Of a DNA stretch of 64,000 bases, positions 15,837 through 25,346 are shown piece after piece. The notes below the pieces were generated by a model. The model searched no databases and was not told the DNA's origin. It saw only the letters and a list, made by a program, of their open reading frames with translations. Source of the DNA: CBDCWT01 sp965223305 (GTDB lineage Bacteria > Planctomycetota > Planctomycetia > Pirellulales > Pirellulaceae). The stretch lies in NCBI GenBank assembly GCA_965223305.1, contig CBDCWT010000074.1, positions 124,001 through 188,000 of the forward strand, in the 5' to 3' direction. The translations under genes and the position numbers were made by a program. The number at the start of each line of letters is the position of its first letter. Positions within the stretch are counted from its first letter, which is position 1.

Positions 15837-17397
15837 CCTTGTTGGGAGAGAGAGTCAGAGAGAGGGGGCTCTTCAGACAAAGCCCAGCAATCGACGGCTT
15901 AGATGGCACCTCGGTTGGCTGCTGCTTTTAGGGTTGGTTGGATGTGCAAATCGCTCGGTGGTTCGGGACTTTCCCGCTCGCCCCCTACTACCCTTCTCCG
16001 CGAGCGGGCAGACGGACATGCCCGATCGTTGGTGGACGGCGTTTGGTGATCCGGCTTTGAATTTTCAAGTGGAACAGGCACTCGGTGAAAACTTCGAGCT
16101 TGCTATCGCCCTGCAAAGGTTGCGCGCCGCCCAGGCCCTCACGCGCCGCGAAGCCTCAGACCTTTTTCCTGACGTCGATGGCTTCATTACCACCGACAGC
16201 ACGTTCGGCCCAGGGCCCGACCAGACGAGAGTTACTTGGGGACTTGATGCGGCATATCAGGTCGACCTTTGGGGGCAGATTAAGTCACGCGTCGAAGCGG
16301 AACGGTTGCGAGCTGAAGCGACCGGTGCTGATTATCACGCTGTGGCACTGTCCTTGGCGGCCGAGGTGGCGCGGACGTGGTTTTCTCTGGTCGAGGCTCA
16401 CGCCCAGCTCGAACTGCTGGAAGAACAAGTTGAAACCAACCGTAACGGTTTGAAGGCGCAGGAACTACGGTTTGGCAGCGGGTTTGTCCGCAGCCCCGAT
16501 GTGCTCCGTCAAAGGCAGTTGGTCGAGTCGACACTGGAGCAGGCGGTGGTGGTGCGCGCGCAGGTCGAGGTGCTGGAACACCAATTGGCCGTGCTGCTGG
16601 GCCAGGTGCCTCAGCAGGCCAGCTACGAAACTGGTGCAGAGCTGCCTGAGTTGCCACCGCTACCCTATGCCGGGTTGCCCTCGGAACTACTTTTGCGTCG
16701 CCCCGATGTCCGCGCTGACTACCTGGCATTGGCGGCGGCCGATCGCGATCTTGCATCCGCGATCACTGATCAATACCCGCGTCTCGATCTCACTGGTTCG
16801 GTCATCAATGCTGCCAATAGTCCGGAAACCTTGTTCCGCGATTGGTTCGTCTCGATTGGCGGCCAGCTGATCGCTCCGCTGCTGGACGGCGGCCAGCGAC
16901 GAGCCGAAGTTGATCGTACCGCGGCCGTGGTCTGTCAGCGCTTCCACGAGTACGGACAGACGATGCTGATTGCCTTCCAGGAAGTCGAAGACAGTCTGGC
17001 ACTCGAACGTTATCAAATCGAGCGGATCAAACGACTCAATACGCAAGTGACGTTAGCCCAGCAGGCTTCCGAACAACTTCTTGAACAATATTGGATCGGC
17101 GACGCCGCCTACCTCGACATTCTGAGCTCGATCCAGGCTCAGCAACGCTTGCAGCGCGAGACCCTTTCAGCCAGACTGGATTTGATATTGATCCGCATCG
17201 GGCTCTACCTCGCACTGGCAGGCGATTTCGACACGTGTCCGCAACCGTTCTTTGGCTTGCCGCCGGACGAGTTACCGCCCGATATGACGGCCGATCCACC
17301 AGGCTCGGCTTTGGACCCGCCAGAAGTACCCACCGGGCCGGTAGTAGAGAGGCTCCCGCCTGTTGAGCCCGCCATTGAAATCGACATCGATGAATGA
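15817..17397 (+). CDS. TolC-family outer-membrane efflux lipoprotein
   Basis: The outer-membrane channel of a tripartite RND pump. A hydrophobic stretch HLGWLLLLGLVGC ends in a lipobox (L-V-G-C), so the mature protein would be a lipoprotein like OprM/NodT. Two TolC repeats are visible, with motifs WWTAFGDPALN, WGLDAAYQVDLWGQI, LPYAGLPSELLLRRPDVRAD and DQYPRLDLTGS. The frame is open from 15553, but the upstream part is translated repeat DNA. GTG 15817 is the only standard in-frame start between that part and the signal peptide, and even it leaves a long N-region. A proline-rich acidic tail (IEIDIDE) ends the protein. The stop overlaps the adaptor start by 8 nt. Confidence 0.87.
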   Translation: MPKLRRLLVGRESQREGALQTKPSNRRLRWHLGWLLLLGLVGCANRSVVRDFPARPLLPFSASGQTDMPDRWWTAFGDPALNFQVEQALGENFELAIALQRLRAAQALTRREASDLFPDVDGFITTDSTFGPGPDQTRVTWGLDAAYQVDLWGQIKSRVEAERLRAEATGADYHAVALSLAAEVARTWFSLVEAHAQLELLEEQVETNRNGLKAQELRFGSGFVRSPDVLRQRQLVESTLEQAVVVRAQVEVLEHQLAVLLGQVPQQASYETGAELPELPPLPYAGLPSELLLRRPDVRADYLALAAADRDLASAITDQYPRLDLTGSVINAANSPETLFRDWFVSIGGQLIAPLLDGGQRRAEVDRTAAVVCQRFHEYGQTMLIAFQEVEDSLALERYQIERIKRLNTQVTLAQQASEQLLEQYWIGDAAYLDILSSIQAQQRLQRETLSARLDLILIRIGLYLALAGDFDTCPQPFFGLPPDELPPDMTADPPGSALDPPEVPTGPVVERLPPVEPAIEIDIDE

Positions 17398-18622
17398 CAC
17401 CAGCAGACAGCCAACCCAACGACGTTGGTTCAGCATTCTGGCCAACGCTATCGCGTGCCTGGCCATTCTCGCCGTATCTGCTGCCGCAATTGTGGTGATC
17501 AACCGAACCGAGCCAACCGCCCAACAAATCGAGACGAAGCGAAAGTCGGCGGCCCTGGTGGATACGGTGACGGTTCAGCGCGGTACCTATTCGCCTCGTC
17601 TGGTCGTGCTTGGGACGGTCCAACCCGCCCAAGATATCGTGCTCAGTCCTCGGGTTCGTGGGCAGGTGATTGAACTGTCGCCACAGTTTGTACCTGGTGG
17701 GATGGTCCACGAAGCCGAAACGCTGTTGCAAATCGATCCGGCCGATTTTGAAAACACCGTGTTGATCCGCGAGAGTGAGCTCGAGCAAGCCGAGGCTTCC
17801 TTGGAGATCGAGGATGGGCGCCAGAGCTTGGCTAAGAAGGAGCTCGCGCTGCTGGGCGAGTCGATCGACGAAACCAATCGGGCTTTAGTCCTGCGCGAGC
17901 CGCAGTTCGCGTCGATCAAATCCCAGGTCCGCGCCGCCGAGGCAGCGGTGCATCGAGCCAAACTCGACCTGCAGCGCACGCGCGTCGTCGCGCCGTTTGA
18001 TGCGCAGATTCTGAGTCGCTCTGTGAACGTCGGCTCGCAAGTTGGTCCCGGTGATGAGCTTGGCCAGCTGGTGGGCATCGAAGAGTACTGGATCATGGCC
18101 GCTGTCCCAGTTCGTAGCTTGCGTTGGATACAGTTTCCCAATTCAGGCAGGCCGGGTTCGGCGGTCACGCTACGCAATCCGGACGCCTGGGGACCGGAAT
18201 CGGAACGTCAAGGTCGCGTGACACGTATGATTGGCACACTCGACCAGCAGACGCGATTGGCGCGCGTGCTGATCACAGTGGCTGACCCCCTTGGACTAAA
18301 GTCCGATGTGCCGTCCCTGATACTGGACACGCTGATCGAAGCGCGGATTGAGGGAAAGCAGATCGAGAACGTTGTTCGCCTGAGTCGTGAGTACGTTCAC
18401 GAACATGATACGGTTTGGGTCATGAAAGACGGGAGGCTTGAGATTCGCGAAACGGATATTGTCTTCCGTGATGCCGAGTACGCCTATGTCCGCGAGGGAG
18501 TGGAAAGCGGAGAAAGCGTGGTCACCACGACGCTGGCGACGGTCGCAGATGGCGTCGGGCTACGCAAGGCGAGCGACGCATCCATGCCGAATGACAACTC
18601 GCACGCGGAGGCGACCGATTGA
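17390..18622 (+). CDS. RND efflux periplasmic adaptor (membrane fusion protein)
   Basis: A 410-aa HlyD/AcrA-type adaptor linking the inner-membrane RND permease to the TolC channel. It has one N-terminal membrane anchor (ILANAIACLAILAVSAAAIV), a lipoyl/barrel-sandwich half-motif VLSPRVRGQVIELSPQF, a coiled-coil hairpin of about residues 125-195, and the returning half RTRVVAPFDAQILSRSVNVG. A beta-barrel and membrane-proximal domain follow. ATG 17390 is chosen because it follows the tolC frame with an 8-nt overlap. The gene ends overlapping the TTG start of the permease, so all three are translationally coupled. Confidence 0.93.
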   Translation: MNDTSRQPTQRRWFSILANAIACLAILAVSAAAIVVINRTEPTAQQIETKRKSAALVDTVTVQRGTYSPRLVVLGTVQPAQDIVLSPRVRGQVIELSPQFVPGGMVHEAETLLQIDPADFENTVLIRESELEQAEASLEIEDGRQSLAKKELALLGESIDETNRALVLREPQFASIKSQVRAAEAAVHRAKLDLQRTRVVAPFDAQILSRSVNVGSQVGPGDELGQLVGIEEYWIMAAVPVRSLRWIQFPNSGRPGSAVTLRNPDAWGPESERQGRVTRMIGTLDQQTRLARVLITVADPLGLKSDVPSLILDTLIEARIEGKQIENVVRLSREYVHEHDTVWVMKDGRLEIRETDIVFRDAEYAYVREGVESGESVVTTTLATVADGVGLRKASDASMPNDNSHAEATD

Positions 18623-20304
18623 ACCGGCATGCAGACGGCACTGGTGCGCGAGTTGGTCCCATCGCCTGGATGGCTCGCAACTCGATTGCCGCCAATCTCT
18701 TGATGGCGATCCTGCTTGGCGGCGGCGTCTGGTCCGCGGTCGTGATTCAGAAAGAGGTCTTTCCAGCGTCTCAGCTGGATGTTGTCGAAGTCAGGGTGGG
18801 CTATCCCGGCGCTTCTCCCTCGGAGGTGGAACAGGGGATTCTGCAGCCCATCGAGGGCGCGGTGCGCGGAGTCGATGGAATTCAGAGGATCACCAGTGAA
18901 GCGCGCGAAGGCCGCGGCGAAGTGCTGATTGAACTTGTCGCCGGCCAGCAACGGGTGAAGGCTTTTCAGGATATCGACCAGGCCGTCGGACGTATCCGCA
19001 CGTTCCCTGACCAGATCGAACAGCCGGAAGTTCGCCTGCAATCCGACCAACGAGAAGTCATGCAGGTCTCGATCTACGGTCCCATCGACATTTGGGCGCT
19101 CCGCAAATTGGCCGAACAGTTACGCGACCAACTTCAGGCTAACGACCAGATCACGCAGGTCGAACTAAGACGAGTGCCGCAGTACGTAACGCACGTGGAA
19201 ATTCCGCGCCAGCGGCTGCGCGAATATGGCCTCACGTTGCCCGCGGTCGCGAACATCATCCGGACTTCCAGCCAAGATGTCGCGGCCGGTTCCGTGCAAA
19301 CAAGTGCGGGAGAAATCCTGCTGCGGGTCAAAGCTCGCAAACAGTGGGCGGACGAGTTCGCCCGGATCGAAATCGTGGCCGGCCGTGACGGACCGCTGGT
19401 GACGCTGGGTGATATTGCCACGATTCGAGATGGTTTCGAGGAAGTTGGCTTCCATTCGCAGTTCAGCCAAACACCCTCGGTCGAGCTAGACATCTACCGT
19501 GTGGGATCGCAATCACCAATAGACATCGCGAAGGTTGTTGAACAGACCATGCGGAACTTCGAGAGTGTCTTGCCGCCCGGAGTAAAGTGGCGGATCGATC
19601 GGAACAATGCGGAGGAGTTTCGCCGTCGACTCTATTTGGTTCTGGAGAACGCGGCGCTGGCGGTGGTGATCGTGCTGGTAATCCTGGCGATGTTTCTCGA
19701 ATTCCGCCTGGCGTTCTGGGTGATGATGGGCATGGTCGTCTCGTTTGTTGGTGGCCTTCTGTTGCTGCCTCTTGCGGGAGTCAGCATCAACATGATTTCC
19801 CTGTTCGGCTTTCTAGTCGTATTGGGAATTGTGGTCGACGATGCAGTCGTGGTTGGTGAGAACGTCTACGAAAGACGAGGCTCAACGGACGATTACCAGC
19901 TCGCCGCGGTGGATGGAACGCGGGAGGTCGCGGCTCCTGTCGTATTCAGCATCTTGACCAACATCGTGGCCTTTGTGCCGTTGATGTTTATTCCCGGAGA
20001 AATGGGCAAGTTTTGGAGCCCACTGCCCGTGGTCGTGATCATCGTGCTGTCGATATCGCTGATCGAATCACTGTTCATCCTGCCAGCCATCTGGCTCATG
20101 CCCGAGCGCGTGATCGGAAGGGGCTGGGAGCTCGATTGCATCATGGCCAGCAGGCTTTCAGCCGAGCGTTCAACCGTCTCGTTGGTTTTGTCTACCGGCC
20201 CATTCTCATTCTTTGTTTGCGATTCCGGTACATCACCGCCTGCGTGGCGCTCGGTTTGTTTCTTGTGGTCGGAGGCTACGCGACCAGTGCTCACATGGGC
20301 ATGA
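18619..20304 (+). CDS. RND efflux permease, N-terminal part (frameshifted)
   Basis: The inner-membrane proton-driven pump, AcrB/HAE1 or MMPL-like RND type. It starts at TTG 18619, overlapping the adaptor stop. Visible features are the first helix with PIAWMARNSIAANLLMAILLG, porter-domain motifs VRVGYPGASPSEVEQGILQP, and helices 2-6 with FGFLVVLGIVVDDAVVVGEN (the RND D-D motif) and ESLFILPAIWLMPERV. After about residue 505 the frame turns into low-complexity nonsense (MASRLSAERSTVS). The real protein resumes in the -1 frame near 20145, so this is half of one disrupted permease gene, or a sequencing error splits it. Confidence 0.88.
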   Translation: MNRHADGTGARVGPIAWMARNSIAANLLMAILLGGGVWSAVVIQKEVFPASQLDVVEVRVGYPGASPSEVEQGILQPIEGAVRGVDGIQRITSEAREGRGEVLIELVAGQQRVKAFQDIDQAVGRIRTFPDQIEQPEVRLQSDQREVMQVSIYGPIDIWALRKLAEQLRDQLQANDQITQVELRRVPQYVTHVEIPRQRLREYGLTLPAVANIIRTSSQDVAAGSVQTSAGEILLRVKARKQWADEFARIEIVAGRDGPLVTLGDIATIRDGFEEVGFHSQFSQTPSVELDIYRVGSQSPIDIAKVVEQTMRNFESVLPPGVKWRIDRNNAEEFRRRLYLVLENAALAVVIVLVILAMFLEFRLAFWVMMGMVVSFVGGLLLLPLAGVSINMISLFGFLVVLGIVVDDAVVVGENVYERRGSTDDYQLAAVDGTREVAAPVVFSILTNIVAFVPLMFIPGEMGKFWSPLPVVVIIVLSISLIESLFILPAIWLMPERVIGRGWELDCIMASRLSAERSTVSLVLSTGPFSFFVCDSGTSPPAWRSVCFLWSEATRPVLTWA

Positions 20305-21761
20305 TCTTGATGCCCGAGGTCTCTGCGGATGAAATCGAAGCGGGTGTGCGGATGCCCGTTGGCACGACACAGGATCAGGCGGCCGAGATTGCCAAAGCGG
20401 TGACGGAGGCGAGCTTGCGCATGTTCGACGAACACAATCTGTATGAAGTGGCCGAGGGAATCAAAACCAACGTGCGAGGGCAGAGCTTTATTGACGTCGA
20501 GATTGTGATGAAACCGCCAGACCAACGCGATATGACAGCGAACGAAGTCATCTCGCTGTGGCGGGATTCGATCGGCGACTTGCCAGGGGTGAACCAAGTG
20601 ACCTTTGAGGCCGAAAGAGGGCCGGGCGGGCATCGGCGGGATATCAGCATCTCGCTTAGTCACAGCGACATCGATGTCCTCGAAAAGGCCTCTCAGGCAT
20701 TTGTCGAACGCGCCAAGCGCTTTTCCAACGTCCGCGATGTGAGCGACGACTACAACAAAGGCAAAGCTCAGTACGATTTTCGGTTGCGCCCCGAAGGCAG
20801 AGCGCTGGGCTTGACTGATGAAGAGCTTGGCGAGCAACTTCGGGGTGCGTTCTTCGGTTCGCTCGCTCTTCGCCTGCTGCGCGGCACGAACGAAACAGAG
20901 GTCCGTGTCAAACTGCCCGAGGACCAACGCGAGGACATTCATCACCTGGAAGACCTGATTGTCCGCACGCCCAGCGGAGCGGAGGTTCCGCTATTAGATA
21001 TCGCCGACGTGGAGAAGGACGAGGCGTTCTCGGAAATCAACCGCCGTGACGGCCGCCGGGCGATCAACGTTTCCATGGACATCGAACCCAAGCGAGCCAT
21101 CACACAAGTGATTCAAGCGTTACAAAACGAAGAACTGCCTCAGCTACGGAACGACTTCCCAGGCATGACCTGGAGCTTCGAAGGCAGCGATGCGGAGATG
21201 CGTCGGGCGACTTCCTCGCTGTGGGGATCGTTCGGGCTCGCCTTAGCGGTGATCTACTCGCTGCTGGCGATCGCATTTCGAGGTTACGTCCAGCCGCTGA
21301 TTGTGCTGGTGGCCATTCCTTTTGGCATCGTCGGCGCCGTCCTTGGTCATATCTGGCTCGGGTACGACATATCGCTGGTCAGCCTGATGGGCGTGATCGC
21401 CTTGTCCGGCGTGGTGATCAACGACTCGTTGATCATGATCGACTATGCCAATCGTTGCCGCAGCGAGCGTTCCGCGTTCGAGGCAATTTCGCAGGCAGGA
21501 TTGCGGCGATTTCGGCCGATCCTGCTGACGACGCTCACGACGTTTGGTGGTCTCGTGCCACTCATACTCGAACGATCCTTGCAGGCGCAGTACATCATTC
21601 CCATGGCCATCTCTTTGGGCTTTGGAATCCTATTTTCCACGGCAATCATCCTCGTTCTCGTTCCTTGCCTTTATCTCATCCTCGAAGACATTCGTCTGGT
21701 GTCTTCGACCAAACAATGGCCACCTTTTCCCAGTCCAGTGGGCGCGTCGCCCCGCGACTAG
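20145..21761 (+). CDS. RND efflux permease, C-terminal part (other frame)
   Basis: A continuation of the permease in a different frame. Conserved sequence resumes as QQAFSRAFNRLVGFVYRPIL near 20148 and continues through helix 7, the second porter domain and helices 8-12. Typical features are SDIDVLEKASQAFVERAKRF, LLDIADVEKDEAFSEINRRD, VVINDSLIMIDYANRC and RPILLTTLTTFGGLVPLILE. The frame itself is open from 20013. There is no good independent start codon or ribosome site at the junction, so separate translation of this half is unlikely. Joined, the two halves would give a protein of about 1046 aa, normal for the family. Confidence 0.88.
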   Translation, partial: GQQAFSRAFNRLVGFVYRPILILCLRFRYITACVALGLFLVVGGYATSAHMGMILMPEVSADEIEAGVRMPVGTTQDQAAEIAKAVTEASLRMFDEHNLYEVAEGIKTNVRGQSFIDVEIVMKPPDQRDMTANEVISLWRDSIGDLPGVNQVTFEAERGPGGHRRDISISLSHSDIDVLEKASQAFVERAKRFSNVRDVSDDYNKGKAQYDFRLRPEGRALGLTDEELGEQLRGAFFGSLALRLLRGTNETEVRVKLPEDQREDIHHLEDLIVRTPSGAEVPLLDIADVEKDEAFSEINRRDGRRAINVSMDIEPKRAITQVIQALQNEELPQLRNDFPGMTWSFEGSDAEMRRATSSLWGSFGLALAVIYSLLAIAFRGYVQPLIVLVAIPFGIVGAVLGHIWLGYDISLVSLMGVIALSGVVINDSLIMIDYANRCRSERSAFEAISQAGLRRFRPILLTTLTTFGGLVPLILERSLQAQYIIPMAISLGFGILFSTAIILVLVPCLYLILEDIRLVSSTKQWPPFPSPVGASPRD

Positions 21762-21781
21762 CCCGACAGGAGCTTCAGAAC

Positions 21782-23026
21782 ATGGAACGGTTACGATTGC
21801 CATTCTCGCCGGCCATCTTCCTGTTCTTGTTGCCAGTGGCGCACGGCCAAGAGCAGCCGCAGGACAGTGCGGATGCGATCCCTAGGTCCTTTCCCGAAGT
21901 AGACGAGCTGAGGGAGATCCGGGAACTTCCCAATCCCTTCGTCTTTCTCGATGGGACGCCCGTGCGAAGCCGGCACGACTGGGTGAGGCGACGGGAAGAG
22001 ATCAAAGCCATCCTCCTTCACTATCAGTTTGGGCACGCCCCGGGGCTCCCCGCAGCGGACGCGGTCGAAGCGGAGACCCTCTTGGAGACCGACGCGCTGG
22101 GTGGACGGGCGGCGAAACGGGCCGTGCGGCTCCGGTTCGGCCCGGACCGTTCGATTCGCCTCAACATTGGCATGCACGTTCCAAGTAGCGAGGCCGGGCC
22201 CTTTCCCGTCATCGTGCACAACAGCCCCGAGACGTTTGGGGTGGAGGAAGGGATCGTCGAGGATCTGGTGCGCCGCGGTTACATCCTAGTGAGCTACAAG
22301 CGGACGGATCTCCATCCGGATTGGGGCAAGGACCCGGAAGCGAAGCAGCGTCGGGATTCCGGGGCTGCGAAACGGGCTTACCCGGACCACGACTGGGGCT
22401 GCCTCCGCGTCTGGGCATGGGGAGGAAGCGTGACGCTCAACTGGTTGTCCACCCTCGCCGAGGTGGACATGACGAAGGTCGTCTGCACGGGCCATTCCCG
22501 GGGCGGCCAGACGGCGGCCCTCATGGGTTTGATGGATGAACGTGTGGCGGTGGTGGCGCCGAGCGCCGGCGGTTCGATTACGACGGGTTGCCATCGGTTC
22601 GGAAACGACACCCGCCTCATCAAGCCAAAGATGGCGCATCTCCATTCAGGATACTGGTACCACCCGAATCTCGTTCCTTTCGGCGACCGGGAGACTCGCC
22701 TGCCTTTCGATCTCCACTTCATCAAGGCGGCAGTGGCGCCGCGCGCCTGGTTCAACTCCAACGGCCTCTCCGACACGCTGAACGTGGAGGGGAGCATGAT
22801 CACATGGCGCGCATCGCGCGTCGTCTACGACTGGCTCGGCGTTAAGGATCGCTGCGCCCAGTGGTACCGGAAGGGAGGTCACGACCAAGGAACCGAAGAC
22901 TGGACTGCGCTGGCGGACTTCTCCGACTACGTGCTTTTCGGAAAGGCCCTGCCGGACCCGCAGGCCTTTTACCAGGAACCTTGGCCGAACGAGCCCCAGC
23001 ACTTTTCGTGGACGGCGCCTCGCTGA
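21782..23026 (+). CDS. secreted CE15-like alpha/beta-hydrolase (putative carbohydrate esterase)
   Basis: A 414-aa secreted hydrolase. The signal peptide ends near PVAHGQ. The nucleophile elbow CTGHSRGGQTAALMG gives the catalytic Ser near residue 241. A late GGHDQGTEDW supplies a likely catalytic His. This resembles the CE15 glucuronoyl-esterase and acetyl-xylan-esterase group, which cleave esters in plant or algal polysaccharides. The substrate is inferred. ATG 21782 has an AGGAG site about 9 nt upstream. It starts 20 nt after the RND permease, so it may ride on that transcript, although a functional link is not obvious. Confidence 0.85.
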   Translation: MERLRLPFSPAIFLFLLPVAHGQEQPQDSADAIPRSFPEVDELREIRELPNPFVFLDGTPVRSRHDWVRRREEIKAILLHYQFGHAPGLPAADAVEAETLLETDALGGRAAKRAVRLRFGPDRSIRLNIGMHVPSSEAGPFPVIVHNSPETFGVEEGIVEDLVRRGYILVSYKRTDLHPDWGKDPEAKQRRDSGAAKRAYPDHDWGCLRVWAWGGSVTLNWLSTLAEVDMTKVVCTGHSRGGQTAALMGLMDERVAVVAPSAGGSITTGCHRFGNDTRLIKPKMAHLHSGYWYHPNLVPFGDRETRLPFDLHFIKAAVAPRAWFNSNGLSDTLNVEGSMITWRASRVVYDWLGVKDRCAQWYRKGGHDQGTEDWTALADFSDYVLFGKALPDPQAFYQEPWPNEPQHFSWTAPR

Positions 23027-23078
23027 TCGGCCGGGAGTAGGAAAACTGCTCGAGGTCTCAGGCCTTGGTGGGGGCCAC

Positions 23079-24404
23079 TCAGGTGAGGATCTCAGGAAAC
23101 TCGCCAGCGTTCTCGGCGAACGAGTTGGTGGGGATGCCGTAGCGCTTGAGCATCGTGACGTAGAGATCGCCGAGCGGCCGCTCGGTTTCATGCTTGAAGA
23201 AGCGACCGTGCCGCAGGCCCAGGTTGCTGCCTCCGGCGAGGATGGTCGGATAGTTGCGGGCGTTGTGGGTAGTGCTGGTGGCGCTCCCGAAAAGCGCCAT
23301 GGTGTTATCGAGCAGCCGCGAGTCCCCGTCACGGATCGAAGCCAGTCGATCCAGAAAATAGGCGAACTGTTCGGCGAGGAAACGGTCATACTGCGACCAT
23401 TCCAGTTTGCCATCTGTGTGGGTGAGCTGGTGATGGCCGCGGTGGCCGATCCCCAGGATCGTCGGGAAGCGGTCGCAGACTCCCACGCCGTCTTCGGCGC
23501 AGATCTGATAGGCGGCCACGCGAGTCGTGTCGGTCTCCAGCGCGAGGACGATCAAGTTGAACATGGTGCGAATGTAGTCCGTTGGTCCGCTCGGAGAGAC
23601 GTCGAGGTTGATCGCCTCGCGATCGATCTGCGGCAGAGCCTTGCCTAGCCAATCTTCGGCTCGCGATAGTCGGGACTCGAGCTCGCTGAGCGATTCCATG
23701 AATTCGTCCAGCCGGCGTTGATCCGACCGGCCCAGGTTATTGCGCAGCGAACGGGAATCTTCGAGCAGGAAGTCGACCCGACGGCGACGTGAGGCGAGTG
23801 CTTGTTTTCGTGCGGCCCGATCTCCCTGCACGGGGGGTTCGAAGAGCCGCTCGAAGATGCGACGTGGACTCGACTCAGCGGGAACGGCCCGCCCTTGAGC
23901 ATCGAAAGAGATCGTGGTCGAACGACTCTTGGTTCCCACGCCGCCGTGACTCGAAAGTACGAGCGAAGGGATCCGTGTGTGGGCGCCGGCGTGCCGAGCA
24001 ATCAACTGATCCAGCGAGATCGAGTTCTGTAGACTTAGGCGAATGTCGGCCCCTGTGAGCCACACGTCGACGGTGTTGTGGCCGACGAGCAACCGACTGG
24101 AGGGATGTGACATTCCCCCGAAGATGGAGATGTCGTTCCTGTGGGCGGCCAGCGGTTCGAGTGGTTTGGTGAGCGTATAGCCAGAGCCGCCGGCGGTAGG
24201 GAACCAAGACCAGCCCTCTTCCGAATCGGACGGTTCCTGTTTGGGAATCGCCACCCCGTTGCCGAAGAAGAATGCACAAAACCGCTTCGGCCGTGCGGCA
24301 GGCGGATCGGCTTTCGCCATCGCTTCCAGCCAGGGCAAGGCCAACGACAGTCCGGTGCCGCGAAGAAACGTACGTCGATCGAGATGCCAGGAGGGACGGG
24401 CCAT
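23079..24404 (-). CDS. DUF1552 domain protein
   Basis: A 441-aa planctomycete DUF1552 protein, function unproven. The N-terminus DRRTFLRGTGLSLALPWLEA is a Tat signal. Family stretches are RFCAFFFGNGVAIPKQEP, the NDISIFGGMSHPSS block, IPSLVLSSHGGVG, ESLSELESRLSRAEDWL and LGIGHRGHHQLTHTDG. DUF1552 genes usually sit directly downstream of a DUF1592 cytochrome gene. Here the nearest DUF1592 gene on the same strand is about 18 kb away (42180-44702), so the pair may have been split by an insertion. Confidence 0.93.
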   Translation of the reverse strand: MARPSWHLDRRTFLRGTGLSLALPWLEAMAKADPPAARPKRFCAFFFGNGVAIPKQEPSDSEEGWSWFPTAGGSGYTLTKPLEPLAAHRNDISIFGGMSHPSSRLLVGHNTVDVWLTGADIRLSLQNSISLDQLIARHAGAHTRIPSLVLSSHGGVGTKSRSTTISFDAQGRAVPAESSPRRIFERLFEPPVQGDRAARKQALASRRRRVDFLLEDSRSLRNNLGRSDQRRLDEFMESLSELESRLSRAEDWLGKALPQIDREAINLDVSPSGPTDYIRTMFNLIVLALETDTTRVAAYQICAEDGVGVCDRFPTILGIGHRGHHQLTHTDGKLEWSQYDRFLAEQFAYFLDRLASIRDGDSRLLDNTMALFGSATSTTHNARNYPTILAGGSNLGLRHGRFFKHETERPLGDLYVTMLKRYGIPTNSFAENAGEFPEILT

Positions 24405-24788
24405 GGTGGGGCACCTTCAACTTGAGTCGGATGGAAAAGGTTCCAGCCGGTTCCGGAATCGCATCAGACCATAGATGATATCAGCAATCTCTTCGGAAAC
24501 AAATGCTCGAACGCTTTAAATCGTGCCGTCAACCGACCCTTTGCCCGGAACAGGTGAATCGTCCCGATTGACCCGCTGAAAGTCATCGACTGCTGGTTCA
24601 ATGTTCAATGACGTTGATGATCCATTGACCTGGGAGCCGGAAGGCCCTTGGGACATCGACCGGTAGGTTGGAGTAACGGTTGGTGGTGAGGCTGGTCGGC
24701 CGATGCTGCGTCGGCGCTTCACTCCGAGGGCACGTTGGCGACTGGCCTTCGGCGTCCCCCAAAAGGCGAGTGAGCAAATCGGGGGCCA
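24405..24788. other. gap without a supported gene
   Basis: 384 nt between two minus-strand genes. Short open frames exist on both strands but none has protein-like composition or a ribosome site. No repeat or hairpin stood out. It would be the left junction of the proposed accessory insertion. Confidence 0.5.
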
Positions 24789-25346
24789 TCACTTGGATCG
24801 CTCAAGCCAAACCTCAACACCGGAAAACTCTTCGGCGAAGTGGCCGGGGACTGACGGCAGAAAGGTTTTTATCTTCACGGGCCTTTTCGGGCTTGCAATG
24901 ATCACCTCTTGATTCACTTTGGACTCGCCCATTTGCTGTGTGATCCGTTTCACCTGAGCCGGCGAGAGCGCAACTGCGTTTCTGCGGCCGCCAAATTCAA
25001 TCAGCAAGTGCCACCTAACCTCGGGTCGGTGTCGCAATGGTCCTTTCACGATCGCAACAGTCAGCGGGACGGGATCGGAGACCTTCGGCCAGGAGACTCC
25101 AGATCCGCCGCGCCCTTCGGACGCCTGAAGCATAACGTCGTCGGATGGCGGTACGTAGACTCGAAATCTCCAAAGAAGTTCTTGTTTAGAAGGGAGCTCT
25201 CTGATGTGAATCTTAGACGGATCTGTTATCTCCAATGGTTCGACTGTCATTCCTAGAGAGTCGCCGGAGCGTTCCACGTCCGCCCTCATCGCTAACAAGG
25301 GAAAAATGCTGATCAAAAGCAACATCAGAAGGAATCTCAGTCTCAT
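24789..25346 (-). CDS. small exported hypothetical protein
   Basis: 185 aa, family not recognised. A hydrophobic signal or anchor (FLLMLLLISIFPLLAM) is followed by a segment LLWRFRVYVPPSDDVMLQAS. That segment resembles MVWRYRLRLPADHTFQLMFA in the protein at 31960-32679, so the two may be distant relatives. The C-terminal part VNQEVIIASPKRPVKIKTFL is beta-rich. The gene is divergent from the giant FG-GAP gene at 25648, with about 300 nt between them. No function can be given. Confidence 0.62.
   Translation of the reverse strand: MRLRFLLMLLLISIFPLLAMRADVERSGDSLGMTVEPLEITDPSKIHIRELPSKQELLWRFRVYVPPSDDVMLQASEGRGGSGVSWPKVSDPVPLTVAIVKGPLRHRPEVRWHLLIEFGGRRNAVALSPAQVKRITQQMGESKVNQEVIIASPKRPVKIKTFLPSVPGHFAEEFSGVEVWLERSK

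Noticed and set aside
20013..20140. Independent start of the C-terminal RND half at TTG 20013
   Set aside because: The residues from 20013 to about 20140 in this frame are low-complexity and antithetic to the conserved helix sequence of the other frame. No ribosome site is present.
20100..20170. Programmed ribosomal frameshift in the RND permease
   Set aside because: No X-XXY-YYZ slippery heptamer with a clear downstream structure was found; a mutation or sequence error is simpler.
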